This document shows positions 55,709 through 64,000 of a stretch of 64,000 nt of DNA, piece after piece. Below the pieces are notes generated by a model, which saw nothing but the letters and a program-made list of their open reading frames with translations, was not told the origin of the DNA and searched no databases. Position 1 is the stretch's first letter, and every line of letters starts with the position of its first letter. A program made the position numbers and the translations under genes. Source of the stretch: Jatrophihabitans sp. GAS493 (GTDB lineage: Bacteria > Actinomycetota > Actinomycetes > Mycobacteriales > Jatrophihabitantaceae); assembly GCF_900230215.1 (NCBI RefSeq), contig NZ_LT907982.1, positions 2,914,001-2,978,000 on the forward strand. Reading direction: 5' to 3'.

Positions 55709-58700
55709 ATGGCTTATCCGGAGCTTCCTTTCCGGCATCTTTCGATTCGAGTCCCGTGGCACGACCGGCGGTGGGAAGGCTCGATCTGTGACGACCCGAT
55801 CGGCAACGGTGCGTGCCTTCGCCAGAGCCGAATAGCTGAGGGGCGCGATGACGCCACGGAGGTTCGGCTTGCCGGTAGATCATGGGCCGACCTTGCCGAC
55901 CACGAGCTCCCGCCGTGCACTGCCGAACGCGCCGGGTTCATGTCGCCGCGCTCACGCAGCGTGACGAAGCGTCACCCATATGCCAGCTGGAACGACGTGT
56001 ACCGGAGGTTCGAGCCGACCACTTACGAGGTCCCGGGGTTCTCGGCCGACTGCGTGCCGTTCAGGTGGATGCTGCGAGCTAGCGCGGCGGAGATAGCCGA
56101 GGAGTACCAACTGCCGTACGAGAACAAACTCGAAGACGCGGTTGATCTTGAAGCGAGCCTTCGCGATCCCCGGTGGGTGCAGCACGCGCAGAATCAACAG
56201 CTCCTGCTGGACACCTTCTTCTCCGCCGACAAACCAGACAAGAGCCTGGCGTTCTTCTACGCGAAGGAATCCCCCCTGTCGGCGGATTCCCGCCGGATCC
56301 TCGTCGGCGCCGGCCGGGTACGAAGCGTCGCCACGGTGGTTCCTTACGTACAGAACGGTGCGGGCTTCGGTTCGGTGTTGTGGGAGCGGGTGGTACGACA
56401 TTCCATCCGGCCGACGATGGAGGACGGCTTCCTGCTGCCGTACCACGACCTGCTCGCGTTGGACACAGACGGCGCGTTTGACCCGGCTGATTGCGCAGCG
56501 TTCGTTCCTGAAGAGTTTGGCTCGCAATTCTCCTACGCATCCGAGCACATCAGCCACGACGGGGCGCTCGCCGCGCTGTTTGCCCTCGACGGCGCGGTAG
56601 TTCGCTCGGCGCCGCTCGTAGCAGGCGACTGGGCAAGTGCACGACAGTGGTTGAGCGATCGAATCGCGGAAGTCTGGAGTGCCCGCGGGCCGTGCCCCGG
56701 TCTCGGAGCGGCACTGACGGCCTTCGGCATACCTCAGGGCGTGCTTCTCGCTTTCTCGGCGCAGTCGAAGATCGCGGAGAACGAAGATCCTTGGCCTCTC
56801 GTCGACCGTTGGCTCAGAGATCCATCCGATCACACGTCCGGAGTCAGCGTCTCGGCCACCATGGCTAAGGTCTGGGCCGCAATTTCGGACGAGCGCCGCG
56901 CCTTGCTGCAGCTTCTCTCGCGATTCGATCTCACCATCGCCCAGGCGACTCGCCTGTATCAGGAGACCGAGCGTGCCAAGGCCGGCATCGATCTGCTCGA
57001 CTCGCAGTTGCTGGCGAACCCGTATCTGATCTATGAACGCGACCGATACGCGCTAGAGGCAGTTGCAGTTAGCACCGTCGACCGTGGCGTGTTTCCGGAC
57101 GAGGTCGTGCGTCGCACACATCCGTTGCCGCAACTATCCGCCGTCGACGATCCGGTGGACCCGCGTCGAGTGCGTGCCCTCATCGTCGACGAACTCGAGC
57201 GCGCGGCAGACGCCGGCAATTCGCTTCAATCGCAATCACAGGTAGTTCAGTCCATACGGGATCAGCCGATACAACCTGCCTGCCCGGTGAGCCTAGACGT
57301 TATGGCCGTGTGCGCTGACGCACTGCCACCAGAGGTCGAAACTATGGCGATGAGCGACGGCCTGCCCGCCTACCAACTACAGCGACTGAGCAACGCCAGA
57401 CGTGCAATCGCGCGGCAGGTCGATCGACGCCGCTCGGCGAAGCCGCTTGCCGTGACGGCAGACTGGCGACGCGTCGTCGATGATCAGCTCGGCCCCGTAC
57501 CGGCCGAGGACGACGGGGACGAGGAGATGGCGCGCAGCGAGAAAGCGGCGGCATTGAAGGTGCTCGCCACCTCGCGCATATCCGTGTTGATCGGCTCGGC
57601 CGGCACGGGGAAGACCACCTTGCTCCGTGCCCTTTCCGCCCTACCGGAAGTCGCGTCACGCGGGGCTACTGCTGCTCGCTCCAACCGGCAAAGCACGAGT
57701 CAGGATGCAGGAGGCGATTGGTCGAACAGCCGGCGCCAAGGCCCAGACGCTGGCCCAACTCCTCGTTGCGATCGACCGCTACGACCCGACGACTGGCCGC
57801 TACCGAAGGTCTGACCACAACCGCATCAGTGCAGCGCGGACAGTCATTGTCGACGAATGCTCGATGCTGACCGAAGACGCGTTGGATGCGCTCCTCGACG
57901 GGGTGGAAGGCTTCGACCGATTGATCCTCGTCGGCGACCCACGGCAACTGCCGCCAATTGGCGTCGGCCGTCCATTCGTCGACATCGTCACCTACTTGCG
58001 CGACCAATGCGGGACGCTTGCGGTTCCACGGGTGGGAGCGTCGTACGCGGAGCTGACCGTTCCTCGACGGCAAGTTACGACCGGATCGTCGTTCGAGCGG
58101 TCTGACCTGGCCTTTGCCGAATGGTTCGCCGGAGAGGTGCCGAGTCCTGGCGCTGACGAGGTGTGGGACCTGCTCGGGCGCGAGGATCTTCCGACAATCG
58201 CTTTTCGGCAGTGGAACTCGGCCGAAGACTTGCACGAGACACTGCGTGACGAACTCTTACGCGGACTCCCGTTGATGTCTTCCCGCGATGACGCTGATGG
58301 ATTCCAGTTGTCGTGTGGAGCCACCCGGGTAGGCAACCATCACTACTTCAACATCGGCGCAGCGAAGACCGCCGAGGAGTGGCAGGTCCTCTCTCCGGTC
58401 CGGGCATCCGCCGGAGGGATCGCCGAACTCAACCGATTGCTGCAGAAGTCCTATCGCCAGGGGGCTTTGGACCTGGCCCGCCCAACCGACCCGCGCTGGC
58501 GCAAGATTCCAAAGCCTGCCGGACCAGACGAAATCGTCTATGGCGACAAGGTCATGAACATCAAGAACGGGAAACGTACGCATTACTTCCCATCGTCACC
58601 GGACGTGATCGAGTACGTCGCGAACGGCGAGATTGGCGTAGTGACCGGACCCTTCCGAGGAAAGGGCAAGCATGTCCCGCTAGATCGACTTGAGGTGGAG

Positions 58701-59432
58701 TTTTCCACTCAACCGGGCACGGCGTACAAGTTCTGGTTCCGCGAGCTTGGCGGCGACGATGGCAGCTCGTTACTCGAGCTGGCCTACGCCATCACCGTCC
58801 ACAAATCGCAGGGCAGTGAGTTCGGACGAACGTTCGTCGTCATCCCCAGTCCGTGTCGACTGCTGTCCCGTGAGTTGCTATACACCGCGTTGACGAGGCA
58901 GCGAGAGCACGTCACTGTCCTATATCAGGGCCCACTAACCGATCTCAAGAAGTACGCGAGCGCGGGCTTTTCGGAGACGTCCGCGCGGCTCACGAACCTA
59001 TTCCACGCGCCAGCACCGGTCGAGTTCGACGGCCGCTTCCTCGAGTCGGCGCTCGTCCACAAGACGCGCAAGGGGATCCTAGTCAGATCGAAGTCTGAGC
59101 TGATCATCGCGGATCTGTTGTACTCGAAGAACATCGAGTTCGAGTACGAGCGTCCGTTCGTCGCGCCGGACGGATCGTGGCGATCGCCAGACTTCACCAT
59201 TGTCGACGACACAACTGGGACGACGATCTACTGGGAACATCTAGGAATGCTCGCTCGACCGTCCTACCGCAGGAAGTGGATAGCAAAGCAGGCTTGGTAT
59301 GCGAGCCACGGCGTACTCCCCGAGACCGAGAGCGGCGGTCCATCGGGCACGCTGGTGACAACGGAGGACGGTGTCGATGGTTCGATCTCGTCGAACGCGA
59401 TCGAGCAACTCGTCGATCGACTGTTCGGCTGA
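55709..59432 (+). pseudogene. RecD-like helicase with C-terminal PD-(D/E)XK nuclease domain, frameshifted
   Basis: ATG 55709 gives about 650 residues: an N-terminal domain FRHLSIRVPWHDRRWEGSIC, helical regions, then Walker A LIGSAGTGKTTLL (about 628-640). At about 57,650-57,665 the frame breaks. The reading frame one base ahead continues with GLLLLAPTGKARVRMQEAIG, VIVDECSML (Walker B), VGDPRQLPP, a UvrD/RecD C-terminal motif (AITVHKSQGSEF, YTALTRQREHV) and a nuclease end with SELIIADLLYSKNIEFEYERPF, SPDF and YWEHLG. Frame 1 stays open to 57814; the second frame is open from 57627. One extra base is enough to explain it (a run GCGGGGC). An assembly error is a real alternative. Intact size would be about 1,240 residues. 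Confidence 0.82.
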
Positions 59433-59447
59433 CATGACACGTCCACC

Positions 59448-62400
59448 GTGCTGCTGATCCACCGGTCGGAGACGGCGGACCCGCTTGTCGCCGCGCTCGG
59501 CAGGGTGCTCGCGCAAACGTGTGGCGACCCGTTCGGGACCGAGGTCGTGGCCGTCCCCAGCAAGGGGGTCGAGCGATGGCTCGCGCAGCAGCTCAGCCAT
59601 GTGCTCGGCGCGGAGGCTGGCGACGGGGTGTGCGCGAACGTCCTGTTCCCGTCTTACGCTCGAATCCTCGACGAAGCGGCCGCAGCCGCGAGCAGCGACT
59701 ACGCCGACAGCGTCGAGGCGTGGTCGGCCGAGCGGTCCGTCTGGCCGCTGATGCGCGTCATCGACGAATGCGCGCCAAGTGAACCGTGGTGTCGCGTCCT
59801 CGCCGCGCACCTCGGGCTCGACGGCAGCGGCGACAAGGGCAGACGCTTCGCGGTGGCCGGCAAGCTCGCCCGGCACTTCGAAGCGTACGGCCGCTCGCGC
59901 CCGGCGATGCTCCGCTCCTGGCACGACGGAAGCGACGACCAGGGCGACGGCACCCCGCTCCCGGAAGACCTGGCCTGGCAGCCCGAACTGTGGCGCCACA
60001 TGCGAGAGGCGATCGGCCATCCGTCGCCGGCCGAGTTGCTCGACCATGCGTGTGAGCAGTTGCGTCGGACGGACTCCGACCTGCCCGACCGGTTCTCGAT
60101 CTTCGGCCCGACGCGCATCTCTCCCTCGCGGGTGCAGGTGCTCGCCGCGCTGGCCGAGCAGCACGAGATCCACCTCTGGCTACACCACCCCTCACCTGCA
60201 CTGTGGGACAAGGTCGCCACGGCCAACATCGAGCCCAGACGACGCGCGCTCGACACGCTCGTCCGCAACCCGCTGCTCGCGTCGATGTCGCGCGACGTCC
60301 GCGAGCTGCAGCAGCTGCTCCAGATGGCCGTTCCCGAGGCGGCGCACGAGCACCACCCGATCGGCGAACGTCCGGCCACACTCTTGAGACGGCTACAGAC
60401 CGAACTTGCCGACGACACCGTCCCGCGCGAGAGAACCGCGATCGAACCCGACGACGACAGCCTGACGATCCACGCGTGCCACGGCCCGGCCCGCCAGGTC
60501 GAGGTAGTGCGCGAGGCAATCCTGCAACTGCTCGCAGACGACAACACGCTCGAGCCGCGCGACGTGCTGATCATGTGCCCGGATGTCGAGGCGTTCGCGC
60601 CGCTGGTGGCCGCGTCGTTCGGGATGGCCGACGAGCCGGGCGGTCATCCTGCGGCCGGTCTGCGGGTGAAGCTGGCCGACCGCTCGCTGCGCCAGGCGAA
60701 CCCGCTGCTGAGCCTGCTCAGCCAGCTACTCGAGCTTGCCGCGAGCCGGGTCACAGCGACCCAGCTGCTTGATCTCGCCGGCGCATCGCCGGTGCGGAAG
60801 TTGTTCGGCTTCGACGACGACGATATCGAGCGACTGCGCGATTGGACCGTCGCCGCCAACGCCCGCTGGGGACTCGACGCCGACCATCGCGCCGACTACG
60901 GCCTCGGCAACCTGCGGCAAGGCACCTGGCACGACGCCGTCGATCGGCTGCTCCTCGGCGTCGCGATGGAGGAGGGCGAGCAGTGGCTGGCCGACGCGCT
61001 GCCGCTCGACGACGTCGACAGCGGCGACATCGATCTCGCCGGCCGCTTCGCCGAACTCGTCGACCGCATCGACGCCGCGGTCCGCACCATCAACGAACAG
61101 CGCCCGGTACCTGAGTGGACCGCCCTGCTCGGCGATCTCGTGATGTCCCTCGGCGAGCCGCTGGAGCCGTGGCAGGCGATGCAGCTGCGCCGCGAGCTCG
61201 ACGCGGTGGCCGAAGCCGCCGGCGACACCGACGTCCGGCTCGGTCGCACCGACGTGACCGTGCTGCTGCAGACGCGGCTGGTCGGCCGTCCCACCCGGGC
61301 GAGCTTCCGGACCGGGACGCTCACCGTCTGCACCCTCGTCCCGATGCGCTCGGTGCCGCACCGCGTGGTGTGCCTGCTCGGCATGGACGACGGCGCCTTC
61401 CCGCGCCAGGGCGTGGCCGACGGTGACGACCTGCTCGCCCGCGAGCCGCGAACCGGCGAGCGCGACGTGCGCAGCGAGGACCGGCAGCTGTTCCTCGACG
61501 CCGTCTGCGCGGCCCAGAAGCACCTCATCATCGCCTACACCGGTGCCGACCCGCGCAACGGCGCCAAGGTACCGCCGTGCGTGCCGCTCGGCGAGCTGCT
61601 CGACGCCGTCGACGCGACGGCGCAGGCGCCCGGCGGTGGGCACGCGCGCAGCCACGTCGTCGTCCGGCACCCGCTGCAGCCGTTCGACCGGCGCAACTTC
61701 CTGCCCGCCCAACTGGGCCCGCTCGGCCCGTTCTCCTTCGACCCGTCCGGCCTGGCCGGCGCCCGCGCCGCCGCGTCGCCGCGCCACCAAGTGCCACCAC
61801 TAGTCAGCGCGCCCCTCGGCGACCCGCCGCCGTCAGACAACGTCGGCCTCGACGACCTCGTGCGGTTCCTGCAGCACCCGGCCAAGGCGTTCCTGCGGCA
61901 GCGGCTCGACGTCAGCACGGCCACCCCCGACGACGACCCCGACGACGCGCTGACCGTCGAGCTCGACGGCCTGCAGGGCTGGGCGATCGGCGAGCGCGTG
62001 CTGCAGCGCTGCATGTCCGGCACCACCCAGCGCACCGCGGCCCAGCTCGAGCGCCTGCGCGGCGATCTGCCGCCCGGCCCGCTCGGCAACCGGGCCCTGC
62101 GGGTTATCGGAGGGCGGGTCGACGCACTGCTGCACGCCAGCGAGATCGAACGACGAGTTGAGGCGCGCTCGCTCGAGATCGCCGTTCCGTTGTCCAACGG
62201 TCGGACGCTGTCCGGGACCGTCAACGGCGTGCGCGACCACGCGATCCTGACCACCACCTACTCAAGCCTGGGCGCGAAGCATCGGCTCACCGCGTGGGTG
62301 CGCTACCTCGCCGTCGTGGCGATGACGGGCGACACCGGGTATCGCGCCATCGCCGTCGGCCGCGACCGGGACGGCGCCCGTCGCTCGATCCTCCACGGCA

Positions 62401-62765
62401 TCGACGCACCGCTCGCGAGGCGCGTCCTCGAGGGGCTCGTGGGCGTGCGAGACGCCGGGCTGCGCGAGCCGCTGCCGCTCGCCCTGGAGACGTCGGCGAT
62501 CTACGCCGCCCGCCGGCATCGTAACGTCAGCGCCGCCAACGCGCTGGCCAACGCCGAGCAGAAGTGGGAGGCCGACCGGTTCCGGCCCGAGCGCGACGAC
62601 CCCGAACACGTGCTCGTCTTCGGCGCTGGTGCGCCGCTCACGCGGTTGACCGCCGCTGCCCCCAACGCTGGCGAGGGGTACCCGGACGAGCCCACCCGCT
62701 TCGGCGCGCTGGCCCGCCTCGTCTGGGAACCACTGCTCATCGTAGAAGTCGACGTGCTGCCGTGA
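59448..62765 (+). CDS. recC: Exodeoxyribonuclease V subunit gamma (RecC)
   Basis: 1,105 residues from GTG 59448, the normal size for actinobacterial RecC. It begins LLIHRSETADPLVAALGRVL, followed by VPSKGVERWLAQQLS, IFGPTRISPSRVQVLAALAE and ARQVEVVREAILQLL (helicase-like core), then CTLVPMRSVPHRVVCLLGMDDGAFPR and a nuclease-like C-terminal region. RecC has no catalytic helicase motifs but holds the other subunits and recognises regulatory sites in DNA end processing. GTG start and stop overlap recB (GTGA). Very GC-rich compared with the preceding module. It starts 15 bases after the RecD-like gene. Confidence 0.92.
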   Translation: MLLIHRSETADPLVAALGRVLAQTCGDPFGTEVVAVPSKGVERWLAQQLSHVLGAEAGDGVCANVLFPSYARILDEAAAAASSDYADSVEAWSAERSVWPLMRVIDECAPSEPWCRVLAAHLGLDGSGDKGRRFAVAGKLARHFEAYGRSRPAMLRSWHDGSDDQGDGTPLPEDLAWQPELWRHMREAIGHPSPAELLDHACEQLRRTDSDLPDRFSIFGPTRISPSRVQVLAALAEQHEIHLWLHHPSPALWDKVATANIEPRRRALDTLVRNPLLASMSRDVRELQQLLQMAVPEAAHEHHPIGERPATLLRRLQTELADDTVPRERTAIEPDDDSLTIHACHGPARQVEVVREAILQLLADDNTLEPRDVLIMCPDVEAFAPLVAASFGMADEPGGHPAAGLRVKLADRSLRQANPLLSLLSQLLELAASRVTATQLLDLAGASPVRKLFGFDDDDIERLRDWTVAANARWGLDADHRADYGLGNLRQGTWHDAVDRLLLGVAMEEGEQWLADALPLDDVDSGDIDLAGRFAELVDRIDAAVRTINEQRPVPEWTALLGDLVMSLGEPLEPWQAMQLRRELDAVAEAAGDTDVRLGRTDVTVLLQTRLVGRPTRASFRTGTLTVCTLVPMRSVPHRVVCLLGMDDGAFPRQGVADGDDLLAREPRTGERDVRSEDRQLFLDAVCAAQKHLIIAYTGADPRNGAKVPPCVPLGELLDAVDATAQAPGGGHARSHVVVRHPLQPFDRRNFLPAQLGPLGPFSFDPSGLAGARAAASPRHQVPPLVSAPLGDPPPSDNVGLDDLVRFLQHPAKAFLRQRLDVSTATPDDDPDDALTVELDGLQGWAIGERVLQRCMSGTTQRTAAQLERLRGDLPPGPLGNRALRVIGGRVDALLHASEIERRVEARSLEIAVPLSNGRTLSGTVNGVRDHAILTTTYSSLGAKHRLTAWVRYLAVVAMTGDTGYRAIAVGRDRDGARRSILHGIDAPLARRVLEGLVGVRDAGLREPLPLALETSAIYAARRHRNVSAANALANAEQKWEADRFRPERDDPEHVLVFGAGAPLTRLTAAAPNAGEGYPDEPTRFGALARLVWEPLLIVEVDVLP

Positions 62766-64000
62766 GGGACTTCGACCTGCTGGGGGACTTGCCGCAGGGG
62801 ACGACCGTCCTCGAGGCCAGCGCGGGCACCGGCAAGACGTTCACGATCGCCGGGTTGGTGACACGCTACGTCGCCGAGGGTGCGGCCCGGCTCGACGAGC
62901 TGCTGGTCGTGACGTTCGGCCGGGCCGCGACGCAGGAGCTGCGCGACCGGGTGCGGGAGCGACTAGTCAGCGCGCGCGACGGGCTCGCCGATCCGGCCGC
63001 GGCCCGCGCGGCGTCGCACGACGCGCTGTTGCAGTACCTGGCCACCGGCAGCGATGTCGAGGTTGCGCTGCGTCAGCACCGCCTCGTCCTCGCCCTCGGC
63101 TCGTTCGACTCGGCGACGGTCGCCACCACCCACCAGTTCTGCCAGCAGGTGCTCATCGGGCTCGGCACGGCCGGCGATGTCGACGCCGGCGCCGTACTCG
63201 TCGAGAACCTCGACGACCTGATCCTCGAGGTCGTGCAGGATCTCTACCTGCGCAAGTGGGTTCACGGCGACGTCGAGATCCCGCCGCTCACCCTGACGGC
63301 GGCGCAAGACCTGGCCCGCGCGGTCGTCAACGACGGCCAGGCCGTGCTCGTGCCCGACGAGAGCGCGGCCGTCGACACCCCCGCACTGCGGCGCCGGTTC
63401 GCCTCCGCAGTGCGGGCCGAGGTCGACCGCCGCAAGCGCGAGCGCCGGATCCTCGGCTTCGACGACCTACTCACCCGGCTGCAGCAGACCCTCGCCGATC
63501 CGTACACCGGACCGTCAGCCGCCGCCCGACTGCGGGCGCGCTACCGTGTCGTGCTCGTCGACGAGTTCCAGGACACCGACCCTGTGCAGTGGGATGTCTT
63601 GCGGCTCGCGTTCCACGGCGCGGCCACGCTCGTCCTCATCGGCGACCCGAAACAGGCCATCTATGCATTCCGTGGGGCCGACGTCCAGGCCTATCTCGCC
63701 GCGGCCGAGCTCGCCGACCACCAGGCCACCCTCGCGCAAAACTGGCGCAGCGACCCGGACCTGCTGCGCGGCCTGGAGGCGATGTTCCGCGGTGCCGCGC
63801 TCGGCGACCCGCGCATCGTCGTCCAGCCGGTGTCGGCCGCGCACGCTGGCCGCTCACTCGACGTCGCCGGTGCGCCGGTGCGCGTCCGGGTAGTCCCGCG
63901 CGGTGCCGTGGACAGGCTGGCGGTCGGGCCGGCCCGCGACCTCGTCACCCGCGACGTGGTCGCCGAGATCGTCGACCTGCTCTCCTCCGGCGCGCTGCTG
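62762..64000 (+). CDS. recB: Exodeoxyribonuclease V subunit beta (RecB), 5' part
   Basis: GTG 62762 overlaps the recC stop (GTGA); 413 codons are visible before the window ends and no stop is met. It is a UvrD-type SF1A helicase: Walker A EASAGTGKTFTIA (about 21-33), VVTFGRAATQELRDRV, ATTHQFCQQVL, motif II VVLVDEFQDTDPVQW, motif III LIGDPKQAIYAFRGAD and motif IV NWRSDPDLL. The rest, including the nuclease domain, is outside. Together with recC this is the standard actinobacterial order, with recD expected next. Confidence 0.94.
   Translation, partial: MRDFDLLGDLPQGTTVLEASAGTGKTFTIAGLVTRYVAEGAARLDELLVVTFGRAATQELRDRVRERLVSARDGLADPAAARAASHDALLQYLATGSDVEVALRQHRLVLALGSFDSATVATTHQFCQQVLIGLGTAGDVDAGAVLVENLDDLILEVVQDLYLRKWVHGDVEIPPLTLTAAQDLARAVVNDGQAVLVPDESAAVDTPALRRRFASAVRAEVDRRKRERRILGFDDLLTRLQQTLADPYTGPSAAARLRARYRVVLVDEFQDTDPVQWDVLRLAFHGAATLVLIGDPKQAIYAFRGADVQAYLAAAELADHQATLAQNWRSDPDLLRGLEAMFRGAALGDPRIVVQPVSAAHAGRSLDVAGAPVRVRVVPRGAVDRLAVGPARDLVTRDVVAEIVDLLSSGALL

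Noticed and set aside
50820-59432. DISARM system
   Set aside because: The Snf2 gene resembles DrmD, but no drmA, drmB, drmC or drmM methylase genes are present in the window.
55709-59432. The RecD-like gene as the recD subunit of RecBCD
   Set aside because: Its long N-terminal domain and C-terminal nuclease motif are not those of RecD, and recD normally follows recB in this order.

Overview
The window is high-GC, densely coded DNA from an actinomycete (Actinomycetota). The host part at 1-10.7 kb has a familiar actinobacterial layout: the end of a LivF-type ABC ATPase, a GNAT acetyltransferase, polA, a lipid-flippase-like membrane protein, a SAM methyltransferase overlapping an FAD-dependent dehydrogenase, rpsA with a clear promoter and terminator, coaE, and tRNA-Gly(GCC), tRNA-Cys(GCA) and tRNA-Val(GAC). 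The species cannot be named from the sequence alone.

An integrated island starts right after tRNA-Val. A small excisionase-like HTH gene and a tyrosine recombinase overlap by one base (TGATG) at 10.9-12.4 kb. From 12.4 to 20.3 kb lies a patchwork of small isolated genes typical of immunity-gene collections: DUF6881-, SMI1/KNR4- and DUF2625-like proteins and several unknowns, with an RHS-like coding scrap and a dispersed 42-bp repeat. A HEPN-domain gene and a 1,710-residue nuclease-NACHT-helical-repeat protein follow, head to head, at 19.7-25.8 kb. A decayed IS21-family element (istA intact, istB cut short) comes next. The 27.3-32.6 kb stretch is mixed: a KptA/Tpt1 RNA 2'-phosphotransferase, a frameshifted Flp pilin, a secreted Thr/Pro-rich protein, and a VRR-NUC fragment abutting an M48 peptidase.

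The centrepiece at 32.8-48.9 kb is a complete, tightly overlapping type 1 BREX anti-phage operon: HTH regulator, brxA, brxB, brxC, pglX, pglZ, brxL. A TrlF-type PHP/SMC-like ATPase is joined to it by a 4-bp overlap with brxL. An AbiEi/AbiEii-type toxin-antitoxin pair follows on the opposite strand (49.0-50.7 kb).

From 50.8 to 59.4 kb is a second, decayed defence-like module: a truncated TM0106-type RecB-like nuclease, a large Snf2/RapA-like helicase split by an IS3-family (IS407-like) element, and a RecD-like helicase with a C-terminal PD-(D/E)XK nuclease motif that carries a frameshift. Each of the three genes is broken by a different event. The IS has 4-bp target duplications, matched terminal inverted repeats and a textbook G_GGA_AAC slippery site between orfA and orfB. 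The window ends in recC and the 5' part of recB, which are intact as far as visible and distinctly richer in GC.

Overall this is a tRNA-anchored defence island: BREX plus TrlF as the intact core, a NACHT protein, a HEPN protein and AbiE as further layers, and a helicase/nuclease module in decay.
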